The notes below the pieces were generated by a model, which was not told where the DNA came from, made no database searches, and saw nothing but the letters and a program-made list of their open reading frames with translations. A stretch of DNA of 64,000 bases from the NCBI GenBank assembly GCA_949825065.1, contig OX463848.1, positions 32,145,491 through 32,209,490 of the forward strand, written 5' to 3'. Below, piece after piece: positions 12,682 through 22,339 of the stretch (the stretch's first letter is position 1; the number at the start of each line of letters is the position of its first letter). Position numbers and translations under genes: made by a program. The DNA comes from Odontocerum albicorne (Eukaryota; Arthropoda; Insecta; Trichoptera; Odontoceridae).

Positions 12682-12866
12682 GACTACCTCCGTGGCTTAG
12701 CTGGTAATACGTCTATTGACCAACCCGGGGGTTGCGGGTCCGATTCCTGCTGGAACCCAGATTCTTTAGTTTGATTTTCAGTTACGGCCTCTTAAAAATT
12801 GTTCTGGAAGGAAGTTGGCAATAAGCCCGTCAGGTTGTACTGTATACAACGAAAGTGTAACACAAT
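12682..12866 (+). repeat. tRNA-derived SINE, plus orientation
   Basis: The head reads 'GTGGCTTAGCTGGTAATACG' (box A region) and 'GGGTCCGATTCCTGC' (box B region). The body and tail are the inverse of the copy at 19672-19880, including 'GTTGTACTGTATACAACG'. It faces the SINE at 12381-12583 head to head across about 100 bases. This is the best-preserved head of the family in the window. Confidence 0.78.
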
Positions 12867-13988
12867 ACAACCGATAGCATCACCATCGACACCAAATTTA
12901 TATTTCAGCGAGAAATTTTGTTTGATTTACAAATCGTAACACATATAACTTTCCTCCTATTTTTGAGAGGTTGTTCAACAATTAAAAAAAAAACCTTTAT
13001 TTCACGATATATGGCTAATACATCGATTTTACAGTGCATAGCGCAAACTACAATATATAATCTCAGTGCAAGATACTTCTGGAGACCGATTTAAAAAAAA
13101 ATACTGTTGATTTTTATAATCTCTTAAATGTAACTACAGATCTTTCAAATAATTATCATAAAGCCCAACTTATATGGTAAACGTACGCAATGGTTTGAAC
13201 AAAATGTTGCATTCAAGTAGACTTGAAAACTTTCGATATCTTGAAGTAAAAAATAACAAACATTTAAATTGAAACTATTATGCAACCACATTAATTAAAA
13301 ATGAAATTTTTTTTAATTCAAAGATCTATAAAAGTATTCATATTATAGGACTCTAAAATGCCTTTTTATAAATAGGGTGCCTGGTATTGAATATAAAATT
13401 TTAAAGATTTTAAAAGAATATGTACAGTGTAGCTCATCAGTCGTGCTTCATATTTTTTTAGTTTGATTTTATGAATAAGAGAAAGAAAAAAATAATCAAC
13501 ACATCAAATGTAAATTAAATAACTCCCTTTTATAAGTCAATATTAAAATAATATGATAATTTCAGCTAAAAAAATATCATATTATAAGTATTCGTACTTT
13601 GGACGTTGGTATTAACATCTTCAATATTTTGCAAACATTAACAGTCACCTGCATAATATTAATACATATGCAAGTAATTTTTCAAATCATGGTTCATATT
13701 CACAAGTAAAACTAGGTGCATTTAGGTATAAAGTTGCTGTTAATTTTGAACTTGTGTGACAACACTTTGTTACCATACCGTATTAAAACAAAATTCTGAA
13801 CCATTACAACAAGCTAACATTAACCGAGAACAATACCACAATAAGATATAATTTTTAATTGCATTCATTTTCAGATTCTTCACCTAAATTGCTAACCCAA
13901 TTTAAAAAAAGGACTGGGAAAATTATACCGAGCAAGAGATAGCCCAAATTGATAAGAAAGTAAGTATTATGTCGCCCATATAGTGTAA
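12867..13988. other. Gene-free stretch downstream of exon 10b
   Basis: This is A/T-rich sequence with no coding motif. On the minus strand an ATTAAA hexamer lies about 130 bases past the stop of exon 10b (near 13854-13859) and could serve as a variant polyadenylation signal. That is inference only. Confidence 0.4.
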
Positions 13989-14757
13989 TCACTTACTGTA
14001 AAATGTTACTCCTTTACAAACTCGGCAATTGACCTCATGCGGAGCTATATCTCGATATTCGTTTGAAATCATACTTTGAAATCTTTTTAAAATATTGAAA
14101 ACATGTTGGTCATCGATTTTGTAACCGTCAAAAATGTCTAAAATCAAATTGACTATGACATTATCAGTATCACAATTGTCTTTTAAATATTCAAAGAAAC
14201 TCTGAAACAACTTAAAAAATTGTTTGACATTATTCAATCCCATGTTGGCCAATTTCTGTCTCAAATGAAATGGGATTTTACTCTCTACGTAAAGTAGTAT
14301 TTTCATGAATTTCTTAAAAATATTGATGTTATTTATAAACGATGTTATCTTTATAGCGATGTATCTGAGAAGTGAGTCGTCTGAACAAGATATGTCTGAA
14401 AGTGACAAGTCTCTGACTATATCAGAAAAAACAGAAATAACATTCAAAGTTAGAGGAAGATGACTCTGTACAGTGGAAGAAGTAAAACTTGCAGACACTT
14501 CGGAAGGACTCACTACAGATACGTAAGCGGCCCTCTCTGAAGGAGTCAAGGAATAAAAGTCTTGAGGGTTTATAATGTTTTTGGGAGTCACCGTATATTT
14601 TTTCAAACTATCGTCACCAAAATACTCGTTAATGCATAATGTATCTTGAAAGAACTGAGGCAAACTGTCTATTGTGACTGGACTCTTGATGATATCCCCA
14701 CTTCCGAAAACTCTGTTGTACAAACGTTTGGTCTCGGCGAGCATTTGATCGACAATA
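13989..14757 (-). CDS. Alternative last exon 10b of the DUF4781-like gene
   Basis: The acceptor TTTTAG precedes T-ATT-GTC, so the AG left over from exon 9 completes a serine codon. The exon encodes 256 codons including the stop ('IVDQMLAETKRLYNRVFGSG' to 'CRVCKGVTFYSK'). It is a diverged paralogue of exon 10a: 'AETKRLYNR' pairs with 'AETRRINGR', 'QFFQDTLCIN' with 'QFFQDALRIN', 'PQDFYSLTPSERAAYVS' with 'PQEFYTLGTEQRASYLG', and 'CRVCKGVTF' with 'CNICNGITF'. A good donor sequence (ACA/GTAAGTG) overlaps the stop codon, so an unseen further exon is possible. The long clean frame argues for function. Confidence 0.82.
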
Positions 14758-15191
14758 CTAAAATTCAAAAAGAAAATAAGTAATTTTTAAGGAAAACATA
14801 TTTCTGTGCCATTAGTTTAAATTGCGTGCTGAGATTTTTAAGTCTATGCTGAATATTTTACAAATTTAGTGTACTTTTTGTACAGTTTGGAGACGCAAAA
14901 AAGATAAAAACAAGTTACACCTTCTCTTTCTTAAAATGAGCAAAAAAAAATGAAAATAACTCGAATATAATTATTTTAACTGAACATTAACCAGCCTCTT
15001 TATTCTTTTTCCACCATAGCGGCTTATATGATAGGTGGAGCGTGTGGTTAACACATAATGAGTTCACCAGATGATGCAAAACCTATTTTAGCAAACATTT
15101 TATGCTAAATAAATACAAAAAAAATCATAGCAAAACAGAGTGTAAATATTCCGTCTAAAAGTTTTCGGTTTTAAGAAGTTTTGCGTCGTTA
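14758..15191. other. Intron sequence without nameable content
   Basis: I see no repeat or motif in this stretch between exon 10b and the outer PIF/Harbinger element. Confidence 0.45.
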
Positions 15192-15286
15192 GCACACTAA
15201 AGCGAAAGCGAAAAGGAAGTGGACCGACACGAAACGCTAGCGAATAGCGAAACTCTGTCTATCATGTTTTTGAATGACTCATCATA

Positions 15287-16251
15287 GGCACCCTTTAGAC
15301 GGTCAATCTGGATCGCAATCCGCGATCAAAATCAACGATCGCGATCCAGATTGATTGTGTAAGAAGCGGATAGACGGATTGATACATCAGATCGCAAAAT
15401 ATCCAGATATTTTGAAATCACGCTTGCGATCCGCTGATCGCGATCTGGATTGATCGTGTAAGATCGTGATCGCGTCAGTCAACGCTTGCGCACCGATGGA
15501 GATGTACGCATGCTCTCCACCGTCACCGGCAGTGATTTCAACAGATTCACCATCCCTGCCTACTTTAGAAGAGAATTTTATGATCGGACTTGAAACTCAA
15601 AATTAACAAAAGTTATTGGGAATTTTAAAGAAAATACAGCCGCAAGCAACCGTTGACAACGTGAGAAAAAAAGAAATTGTCTGAGATCGAATTATAGTAG
15701 AGAATTTTAAAAAAATACAAATTCAAGCTTCACTGATAGATGCAGGAAACATGATAGCAGAAAATTTAAGGTCTTCAATATTTCTGCCTGTAGCAAGATA
15801 ACGCAAAATTACTGCTAATTTTTCTTCAGGTAATTTTTCTTTCTTCTCGTACAAGTATCTTGTTTAGATATGTATGGGGTTACCATTTCTAACAACTCAT
15901 CAAAACATTTTCCACTCATCCTGAAGTAATTTTCAGTCTTTTTTTTCACCAGTTAATCGTATTTCTTTTAGTAGATTTAAATGGGTATACAATTCTCTCT
16001 TTCGTAGCCACTGTTTAACCCAATGTTTTCTTCAAACTCGCTTTTTCAAAGTTAGGGCCAGAACTGGGGTTACAACAGCTTTTACTTCATCTGCGTCCAT
16101 TTTGAGTTGAGAAAGATGTTGACGCAGCGGTTTCGGTGTGTGTACTGAAGGAAATCGGATTGATCGTGTAATGTAGTCGCGCGATCCGTCAATCCGTGAT
16201 CGTTGATTTTGATCGCGTATTGCGATCCAGATTGACCGTCTAAAGGGTGCC
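15287..16251 (-). mobile_element. Inner PIF/Harbinger deletion derivative with 3-bp target duplication
   Basis: The ends GGCACCCTTTAGACGGTCAA and TTGACCGTCTAAAGGGTGCC are perfect inverted repeats, extended imperfectly for about 60 bases with repeated GATCGC motifs. Each side is followed by ATA (15284-15286 and 16252-16254), a 3-bp duplication as expected of PIF/Harbinger. The interior holds only the N-terminal part of a Harbinger transposase, so the copy is an internally deleted, non-autonomous derivative. The perfect ends suggest recent mobility supplied in trans. Confidence 0.85.
15650..16090 (-). pseudogene. PIF/Harbinger transposase N-terminal remnant
   Basis: On the minus strand the frames read 'RKHWVKQWLRKRELYTHLNL', 'YFRMSGKCFDELLEMVTPYI', 'LPEEKLAVILRYLATGRNIE' and 'DLKFSAIMFPASISEA'. 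These are the N-terminal helical region of Harbinger nucleases (W-V-x-x-W-x-x-R...L-R-x-x...Y-x-R-M...F-x-x-L-L...L-A-x-x-L-R-Y-L-A-T-G). The catalytic DDE part is absent and there are at least two frameshifts. Confidence 0.8.
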
Positions 16252-16373
16252 ATACACATCACGCGGAACGAAAGCGGGCCGAATTCAGTTCGCCGGGTGT
16301 CCGCGATAAGTTCGTACGTGTCGACAGATTTTTGCAGTTTCGCTCGTGTTTTCAAATCCAAAATCAATTTAAA

Positions 16374-16470
16374 ATGGATAATTTAACAGAAAAATTGATT
16401 TTAGCTGTATGAGAATGAGCATTTATATACGATATGAGTCGCAGTGACTATAAGAATAATTTTAAGAAGA
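16374..16470 (+). pseudogene. MADF-domain remnant
   Basis: Frames read 'MDNLTEKLILAV', then after a stop and shift 'ENEHLYDMSRSDYKNNFKK'. MADF domains begin in this way (LI-x-x-V...P/E-x-L-Y-D-x-x-x-x-x-Y-K). It ends abruptly. It most likely belonged to the outer PIF/Harbinger element. Confidence 0.55.
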
Positions 16471-16784
16471 CGTTGGATAACAATGTTTCATCTTCAGCAT
16501 GTTCTTCAGTATCAGAACCATTAGCACTATACATGATGTGCTATTTTATATTATAAATCGGCTAGATTTAAGCTTAACGTATGTCTAACATCAAAATGGG
16601 GTGGATTCGGTTCGCATCCGGTTTACCGTTCAGAAAGGCGTACTATGCGAAAGTGATACGAAATTGTACCGTATGGAACGGTCCGTTTTCGTTTCGCTTC
16701 CGCGTCTCTGTGTGCTAGAGGCGATAGGGTGCATGGGCAGATACCGCGCCGATCACAATCATCGCATGATCAAACGATGCTACA

Positions 16785-16935
16785 GTTAAAATTTGATCCC
16801 TTTACCATCAGTACTATATCAATTAGAGCTGATAGATGACGTGTTGTTTCGTTATATTCTGAAATGTTATAACTTGAATATCGTGCGGTTATCAATCAAG
16901 TTTATTTAATAACTGCTTAAATGCTGTCTACGAAG
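16785..16935. repeat. Dispersed repeat, copy A
   Basis: Shared blocks (ACAGTTAAAATTTGAT, then AGAGCTGATAGA, then TTTCGTTATATTCTGAAATG) also occur in the same order at 35700-35890 and 43540-43680. No coding frame. The family is unknown to me. Confidence 0.6.
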
Positions 16936-17263
16936 AATCTTCTCCGAGAGAGAAGTTTTTAAAATGTCTGGTCTCATCTCATTATATATTTCCACTCGAG
17001 ATACACCCCCATCAAAAGAAAAGAGATCTCGGCCGACGTATATTTTTCAACCCCCACCATTGTACACGTAAATCACATAACAAGAATAAATCAAATGATA
17101 ATAAATAAACAGTTGATATAACTGTTAACTCAAATATGTACAAATATTGTTAAAAATATAAAGAAAGAACGTAAAAATGGGAGTCTAAAATTTTGATACA
17201 TACGAGTATATATACATAACATGACGCCATTTTCCTGTCGGAGTAGGCACAGAGGATGAATGT
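16936..17263. other. Intron sequence without nameable content
   Basis: This is A/T-rich sequence. I see nothing I can name. Confidence 0.45.
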
Positions 17264-17350
17264 GTCTTTGAGAAATAAAATATACCACATCAAATGCCTC
17301 AAAAACATTTTTTTTATATTAATCTTGTTAACGATTTATATTAGTTTTTT
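17264..17350 (+). repeat. Left arm of a 2.4-kb inverted repeat
   Basis: The arm (including CACATCAAATGCCTCAAAAA and TTTGAGAAATAAAATATA) is repeated in inverse at about 19560-19640. Together they bracket a LINE tail, another inverted repeat and two mariners. The source element is not identified; it may be a MITE or foldback element later split by insertions. Confidence 0.7.
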
Positions 17351-17507
17351 TTCGTAATATCATATTTTTGTTTTCACGTCACCTTATTTTTTTTACTTAC
17401 GTTCTGTTAAAAACTATAAATATTTAAGTAAGTAAATGAATATTTTTATTGCTCAAACACGTTCTTTGCGAATAATATTTATTATCTCTTTGCGCTCGTA
17501 TTATAGA

Positions 17508-17837
17508 GCAAATAATGTACAGATTATATCTGTGGCGTTATGGCAGAAATTGATATGTCCGTTTTTTTGTCATTTTGTGTTTATTCTCCCAATTTATAGA
17601 AAATATTTCTCAGCATGTTGTGGCAAAACTTGGTGTGTCAGTCATTATCCAAACAAAATATATATTGTTTGGAAAAACTTAAAAAATGCTTATTTATACT
17701 GATTTTAACAGCTTATCAAAGTTAATATTGCTTTTCCTGTAAACTATGATAATACGGACATATCAACTGCTGCCATAACGCCACAGATACGAATATTATA
17801 AGTATTATAATCCATAAATTATTTGCTTGATTAGATC
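17508..17837. repeat. Inner inverted repeat, possible small transposon
   Basis: The block ATCTGTGGCGTTATGGCAG followed by TTGATATGTCC near 17526-17563 is repeated in inverse at 17755-17792, and similarity continues outward (AGCAAATAATNTA). The 190-base interior has no coding frame. It looks like a short foldback element. Confidence 0.6.
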
Positions 17838-17844
17838 TATAATG

Positions 17845-17965
17845 ATATGAGCCCAGACCTTTTGATAGATTATCTCACAAATAAATTTTGTTTAACAAAT
17901 ATGTGCTATTTCAGGATATAAATGTACATACTGTGTCGCTATCAATACATCTATTTGCATATATA
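17845..17965 (+). repeat. 3' tail of the same LINE family as 31.1-32.1 kb
   Basis: GAGCCCAGACCTTTTGATAG followed about 70 bases later by TGTACATACTGTGTCGCTAT matches the end of the LINE at 32000-32110 (GAGCCCAGACCTTTTTATAG and TGTACATACTATGTTGCTAT). Only the last 120 bases are present, as expected of a severely 5'-truncated retrotransposon insertion. Confidence 0.7.
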
Positions 17966-18041
17966 AGTAGAATTAAGTATGTTGAAATGGTTGTACACAC
18001 AAAGAATGAATAGTGGAAGAGTTACAAAACAGTAATATTTA

Positions 18042-18408
18042 CGAGGGTGGATCAAATATAAACGAGATTTTTTTGTTTTAATTTTTTTATTAGCAGAAAG
18101 AAAAAGACCAAGTACACATAATTTTTCCGTGTACTTGGTTTTTTTATTTCTGCTAATAAAAAAAATTAAATGCTCCGGGAGGCAAACGATTCAACGACGC
18201 CGATGAAGTAGAGGGGTTTGTGTGCAATTCGCTGCTGACACAACCCACTTCTTTTTACGATGACGGGATAAAAAAACCTACCAGTCCGCTGGGGAAAATG
18301 CATTTATAAAGCAGATAACGTAGAAAAATTATGTGTACTTGGTCTTTTTCTTTCTGTAAATAAAAATAAATAAAAAAAAAAGTCTCGTTTATATTTGATC
18401 CACCCTCG
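18042..18408 (+). mobile_element. Deleted mariner, 367 bp
   Basis: The ends CGAGGGTGGATCAAATATAA and TTATATTTGATCCACCCTCG are perfect inverted repeats flanked by TA. The interior keeps only the transposase C-terminus ('FYDDGIKK') and an internal inverted pair that repeats the region around AAGTACACATAATTTTTC. It abuts the next mariner with only TATA between them. Confidence 0.9.
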
Positions 18409-18412
18409 TATA

Positions 18413-19525
18413 CGAGGGTGGATCAAATAAAAACGAGGCTTTTGTTTTAGAACGCGTAATTTTAAACGGAGCGCGCGGCCGCCCCGAAGAGTGTTGGGTG
18501 GGGATTTTAGGAGTGGAGTAAGCGATCAGCCGGTCTCGGCAGGTTTCGTCATTAGTATGGCGATGTCTGAGAAAGGAGAGAAATATGATGTCTGAGAAAG
18601 AGTCGTGTACACCCGTCGATTGCGCAACGCATAATTACCAAGTTTCTCCCTCGTGAGGACGTAAAACCAGCCGAAATTCTGCGGAGACTGGTGGCATAGT
18701 TCGGGGATCAAACACTGTCAAAGCCCCATGTGTTTGTCTGGCATAAGAAGTTCATGTAAGGCCGTGAAGGGTTTGAAAACGAGAGACATGATCGTCGCTC
18801 ACGGACAAGCATTACCGAATGTCGCCCACGGACAAACATTACATTCGTGATCTTCTGGAAGGCGACCGACGTTTGACTTTTCGACTTTTTTTCTGAGATA
18901 GGAATAAGTTATGGGAGCACTTAATCCATAATGACAATGGACCTAGGATTCCGTCAAGTGTCTGCTCAATGGGTCTCACGCTCAATGGGTCTCACGACTG
19001 CAGAACAAAAGTTGCACGTCGACATTTTGCACATCGATTTTTTGCACGATCGTCGCACCATCAATGCGGCGTACTATTGCGAGCTTTTGGGTGAAGTTAA
19101 ACTTGCTTATCGATGCAAAAGATGTAACCAACCGATACGAGAAGTGATTCTTTTCCATGACAACGCGAGGTTCCATACTGTAACTGTACTATGCAAATAA
19201 TTGGAGGAAATGAGTTGGACACGGCTGGAACACCCTCCCTATAGCTTTGATCTATCGCCCTGCAACTTTTATCTATTTGGGCTACTGAAAGAAGCTCTGG
19301 GAGGCCAACGATTCAACGACGACGGAATAGAGGGGTTTGTGCGCAATAAGCTGCTGACACAACACACTTCTTTTTACGACGATGGTATTAAAAAACTACC
19401 GATCCGCTGGGATAAATGCATTTCTAAAGCGATTTTGTAGAAAAATGATGCGTACTTCGTATTTTTCTTCCTGCTACTAAAAAACTTAAAACAAAAAAGT
19501 CTCGTTTATATTTGATCCACCCTCG
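18413..19525 (+). mobile_element. Second mariner of the same family, 1.1 kb
   Basis: It has the same ends as the preceding copy (CGAGGGTGGATCAAATAAAA and TTATATTTGATCCACCCTCG), flanked by TA on each side. Its length is close to that of a full mariner, but the middle of the transposase is deleted. The two copies stand head to tail, possibly through insertion of one into the TA duplication of the other. Confidence 0.92.
18560..19440 (+). pseudogene. Mariner transposase, disrupted
   Basis: Frames read 'FLPREDVKPAEILRRLVAQF', 'YIRDLLEGDRRLTF', 'INAAYYCELLGEVKLAYRCK', 'FHDNARFHTVT', 'LEHPPYSFDLSPCNFYLFGL' and 'FYDDGIKKLPIRWDKCISKA'. The second catalytic Asp (HDNAR) is kept. The third, normally the D of PSDY, is Asn (SPCNFY). 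The segment carrying the first Asp is missing. Multiple stops and frameshifts occur. It cannot encode an active enzyme. Confidence 0.88.
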
Positions 19526-19559
19526 TATATATATAACTGTTTTGTAACTCTTCCAAAAA

Positions 19560-19640
19560 AAATATAAATCGTTAGCAAAATTTATAAAAAAATTGTAGTT
19601 TTTGAGGCATTTGATGTGTTATATTTTATTTCTCAAAGAT
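19560..19640 (-). repeat. Right arm of the 2.4-kb inverted repeat
   Basis: It is inverse to 17264-17350 (GTTTTTGAGGCATTTGATGT). Immediately inside it, ACTGTTTTGTAACTCTTCC (about 19535-19555) is the inverse of GGAAGAGTTACAAAACAGT (about 18015-18035), so the mariner pair sits at the centre of a smaller palindrome. Confidence 0.7.
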
Positions 19641-19671
19641 ACATTTATTTCAATAATCACATATTCTTATT

Positions 19672-19880
19672 GCATTACACTTTCGTTGTATACAGTACAA
19701 CCTGGCGGGTTTAATGCCACATGGAAATCTCTTCCAACTAACCAGAAAGAATGTTGAAGAGGCCTTAAGTTAAAACTAGACTGGAACTTTTTTTTTAAAT
19801 GTGGTACCGACGGAAATCAAACCTGTAACCCCCCGGTTGGAAGACAGGTGTCTTATCAACTAGGCCATGGAAGTTGTCTC
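19672..19880 (-). repeat. tRNA-derived SINE, minus orientation
   Basis: On the minus strand the head reads 'GGCCTAGTTGATAAGACAC' and 'AGGTTTGATTTCCG' (box A-like and box B-like). The body carries AATCTCTTCCAACTAACCAG and the tail CATTACACTTTCGTTGTATA. It is the same family as 12381-12583 and 12682-12866. Confidence 0.75.
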
Positions 19881-20320
19881 TTAGTTTAACGTGTAGATAT
19901 TTTTTAACACTGGTTGAAAATGATTTAGTCAAGGGAACCTGAACACGATCACAAACCTCAAGTCAATTCGAAAATAGTTATAGCATTAAAATGAAACGGT
20001 GTTTAAATAAGCCAAAAATAATTAAGATATAACTAAAACAATCTTAACTAAACTCTCTTTTCCCAAGTAACAGTGACAAGTTAAATATAATTTGGGTGTG
20101 AAAGGGCAAGATGCACACACTGGATTTACTACTACAGTTTTCAGAAAACTACTGGCTACCCGGTTAGTGTGATGAGTTAATGTTAACATACAAGTTAGTT
20201 ACATCAATAGTTAAAATGTCTTGGTTAGTGCAGTGGTTAAATGGATTTCAAAAGCAAGGTGGTACATATAAATAATATAAATTACAGTAACTTGGATCGA
20301 TGGGAGGTTTAAATTTATGA

Positions 20321-21134
20321 TCAATCTTTTGAAAATGTTATTCCATTGCATATGTTGCATCTTATTTCTGTACGAGAAATAAACTGCTTATAGTCAATGT
20401 TAAGTTGCTCCATAAATGAGTTTAACATGACCAAAACTGTACCTTCTTGAATGTGACCATCGACAAATATTTCTGTGACAATATCGGCAATACCACTTTC
20501 CGTGCCATAAACATCTTTCAAGAATTCATAGCAAAATTTAAATATTCTGAAAAGAAGATCCGTGCTACTGATTCCCAGACAACATAACTGCTCTCTCATG
20601 TAAAAATTCATGTTCTCCTCTATGTAGCGCATAATAGAGATGAATCCTTGGTAGACATTCTGTTCATTAGCAAATGTAGCCAATTGCGTAGCAACATACT
20701 GAAGAATTTGTTCATTTGACCCTGAAAGTTCAGGGAAATCTCTTATCAGCTTGGACACCGAAATAATTGAATTGATAGCAGAGACAATAGGTCTTGCACC
20801 AATAGATGTGGTCGACGGAACCGCCAAAGCTGTTGGAACATTTTCGGCCGAAAGATTGGCAGATCCTATGGATCCTAAATATGAAGCTCTCTGTTCAGTA
20901 CCGAGAGTGTAGAACTCCTGTGGACTTATGACATGTTCGCCGTTAAGGAGGGCTTGACCGTCTCTCATAGATATTCTCACTTGGTGTTCATTCAACTGCT
21001 TATTGATTCTCAATGCATCCTGGAAAAACTGGTCTTTGTTGACAATTTTTATATTGGATCTGATGACCTCTGCACTTCCTAAGGTTCTTCCATTTATTCG
21101 GCGCGTCTCCGCTACCATTTTATCGTAGATTTTC
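20321..21134 (-). CDS. Alternative last exon 10a of the DUF4781-like gene
   Basis: The acceptor CAATCTAG precedes G-AAA-ATC-TAC, so the AG left from exon 9 completes an arginine codon. The exon encodes 270 residues ('KIYDKMVAETRRINGRTLGS' to 'CNICNGITFSKD') and ends in TGA. The predicted region is largely helical, with hydrophobic and acidic patches and no membrane segment. The CxxC near the end (CNIC) is conserved in exon 10b (CRVC) and might bind metal, though two cysteines alone do not make a site. It lies about 6.4 kb nearer to exon 9 than 10b does. The reading frame is clean over its whole length. Confidence 0.88.
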
Positions 21135-21297
21135 CTAGATTGAACGTACCAAAAAAATGTTAAAAACTAAATTGTTTATACTCGTATTTATATGTTTTTT
21201 TTTTTTCGAAATGTTTTAGCTTATTCCACTATGAAATTGTTCTTTATGCGCTGAGAATTTATACAAAGGGTGAAAAAATAGTGGTGTGTGGTATTTT

Positions 21298-21450
21298 ATT
21301 ATACTGTATGCGGTATAATTTAGCCAGTTTATTGCCATATGAAAATTACTTTTAACCAAGTAGGAAAATGTTAAACGGTGACATAATGAGATGTGTTTAT
21401 GACACTATTGGGAATCAAACTTAATCAAACTGGAAGTCGATAAGTGAAAA
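21298..21450 (-). repeat. Degenerate SINE
   Basis: A tail and body like those at 19.7 kb (AGCCAGTTTATTGCCATATG, then TTAACCAAGTAGGAAAATGTT) and a worn box B-like 'GGGAATCAAACTTAATCAAA' are present. It is more decayed than the 12.7-kb copy. Confidence 0.5.
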
Positions 21451-21829
21451 ACAAACATTCTGACAGTCGACAAGGAGAACTCGTTAGGACATCATTATTT
21501 TTGATAGATGGTATCTGGTAATTCTCTATTAATATTCCCGATATAACATTTATACATTATTTTAATGGTAAGACGGGTCATCCAGTACAAGTAACATTAC
21601 AATTAAAATAACATAATTTTATGGATATAGAGAACTATTTCACAAAGTAAGACTTGTGGCGACAGAGTCTCGTTCTTTAATTACAAATTCCATATATTTA
21701 AACTAAATACTAAAATACACAGCTGAACCATTAAAAATCCCAGATTTATATAAACTTCAATTCAAAGCTAACTCAAACATAATTTCAACCACATTATAAG
21801 TCCAATACCTCCCCATCACACGCTCTACA

Positions 21830-22050
21830 TTCGCATTAGTCATTCACTCACATGCCAATGTGTAGACATTCGCATTAGTCATTCACTCACATGCCAACGT
21901 GTAGACATCCAAAAACTTCTGACTTCTCCTTCTTTCCCGGCCAAAAGTCACATAATTACATATTTACTTTATCATTTGAAGCTGCCACATTATAACCATC
22001 ACTAATTTCCCTAAGCTGCCACATTATAACGATCACTAATTTCCCTAAGG
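21830..22050. repeat. Two short tandem duplications
   Basis: A 40-base unit beginning CATTCGCATTAGTCATTCAC occurs twice (about 21830-21910), and a roughly 38-base unit beginning AGCTGCCACATTATAAC occurs twice (about 21976-22048). Both are near-perfect. A similar 51-base duplication lies at 24660-24765. Confidence 0.8.
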
Positions 22051-22339
22051 AATATGTTTATACAGCAAAGAATTGCAGGTTTCTTCTCTCAAATGATACA
22101 ACAAATAGGATCGGAACCAGGTTCAATGAGTCGCCTCTTTTTCTGCGACTGCTTTGACATATTTAACAGAAGATTATAAGTATAATATATTATAGAATTA
22201 GTAATTTAATAGAGCACCTCATACTCCTTGAAAAGTGCTTCCATTGGAAAGCAAACTGATTTTTTAGAGTAATTTTAATCAATCCTCATTAAACCTTGCA
22301 CAAAAAATTCATAGTAGACTTAAAAAGGATGAGCTAAAA

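Larger units (their letters stand above)
15192..16715. mobile_element. Outer PIF/Harbinger-like element, interrupted by a second one
   Basis: The left end GCACACTAAAGCGAAAGCG and the inverse of the right end (GCACACAGAGACGCGGAAGC) are imperfect inverted repeats, each flanked by TA (15190-15191 and 16716-16717). The repeats stay related further inward (GTGGACCG against ACGGACCG). The only coding trace is a MADF-like remnant at 16374-16470, the kind of DNA-binding partner protein that PIF/Harbinger elements carry. A second element sits inside it. The original insertion is older than the inner one. Confidence 0.6.

Noticed and set aside
12682..12760. Possible tRNA gene
   Set aside because: Box A and B are present, but the fold is incomplete and the sequence continues into a SINE body shared with other loci.
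20321..21118. Treating exons 10a and 10b as two separate single-exon genes
   Set aside because: Both open frames extend upstream of their first Met to an acceptor AG with the same phase as the exon 9 donor, and the joined frame is continuous; a single gene explains them better.
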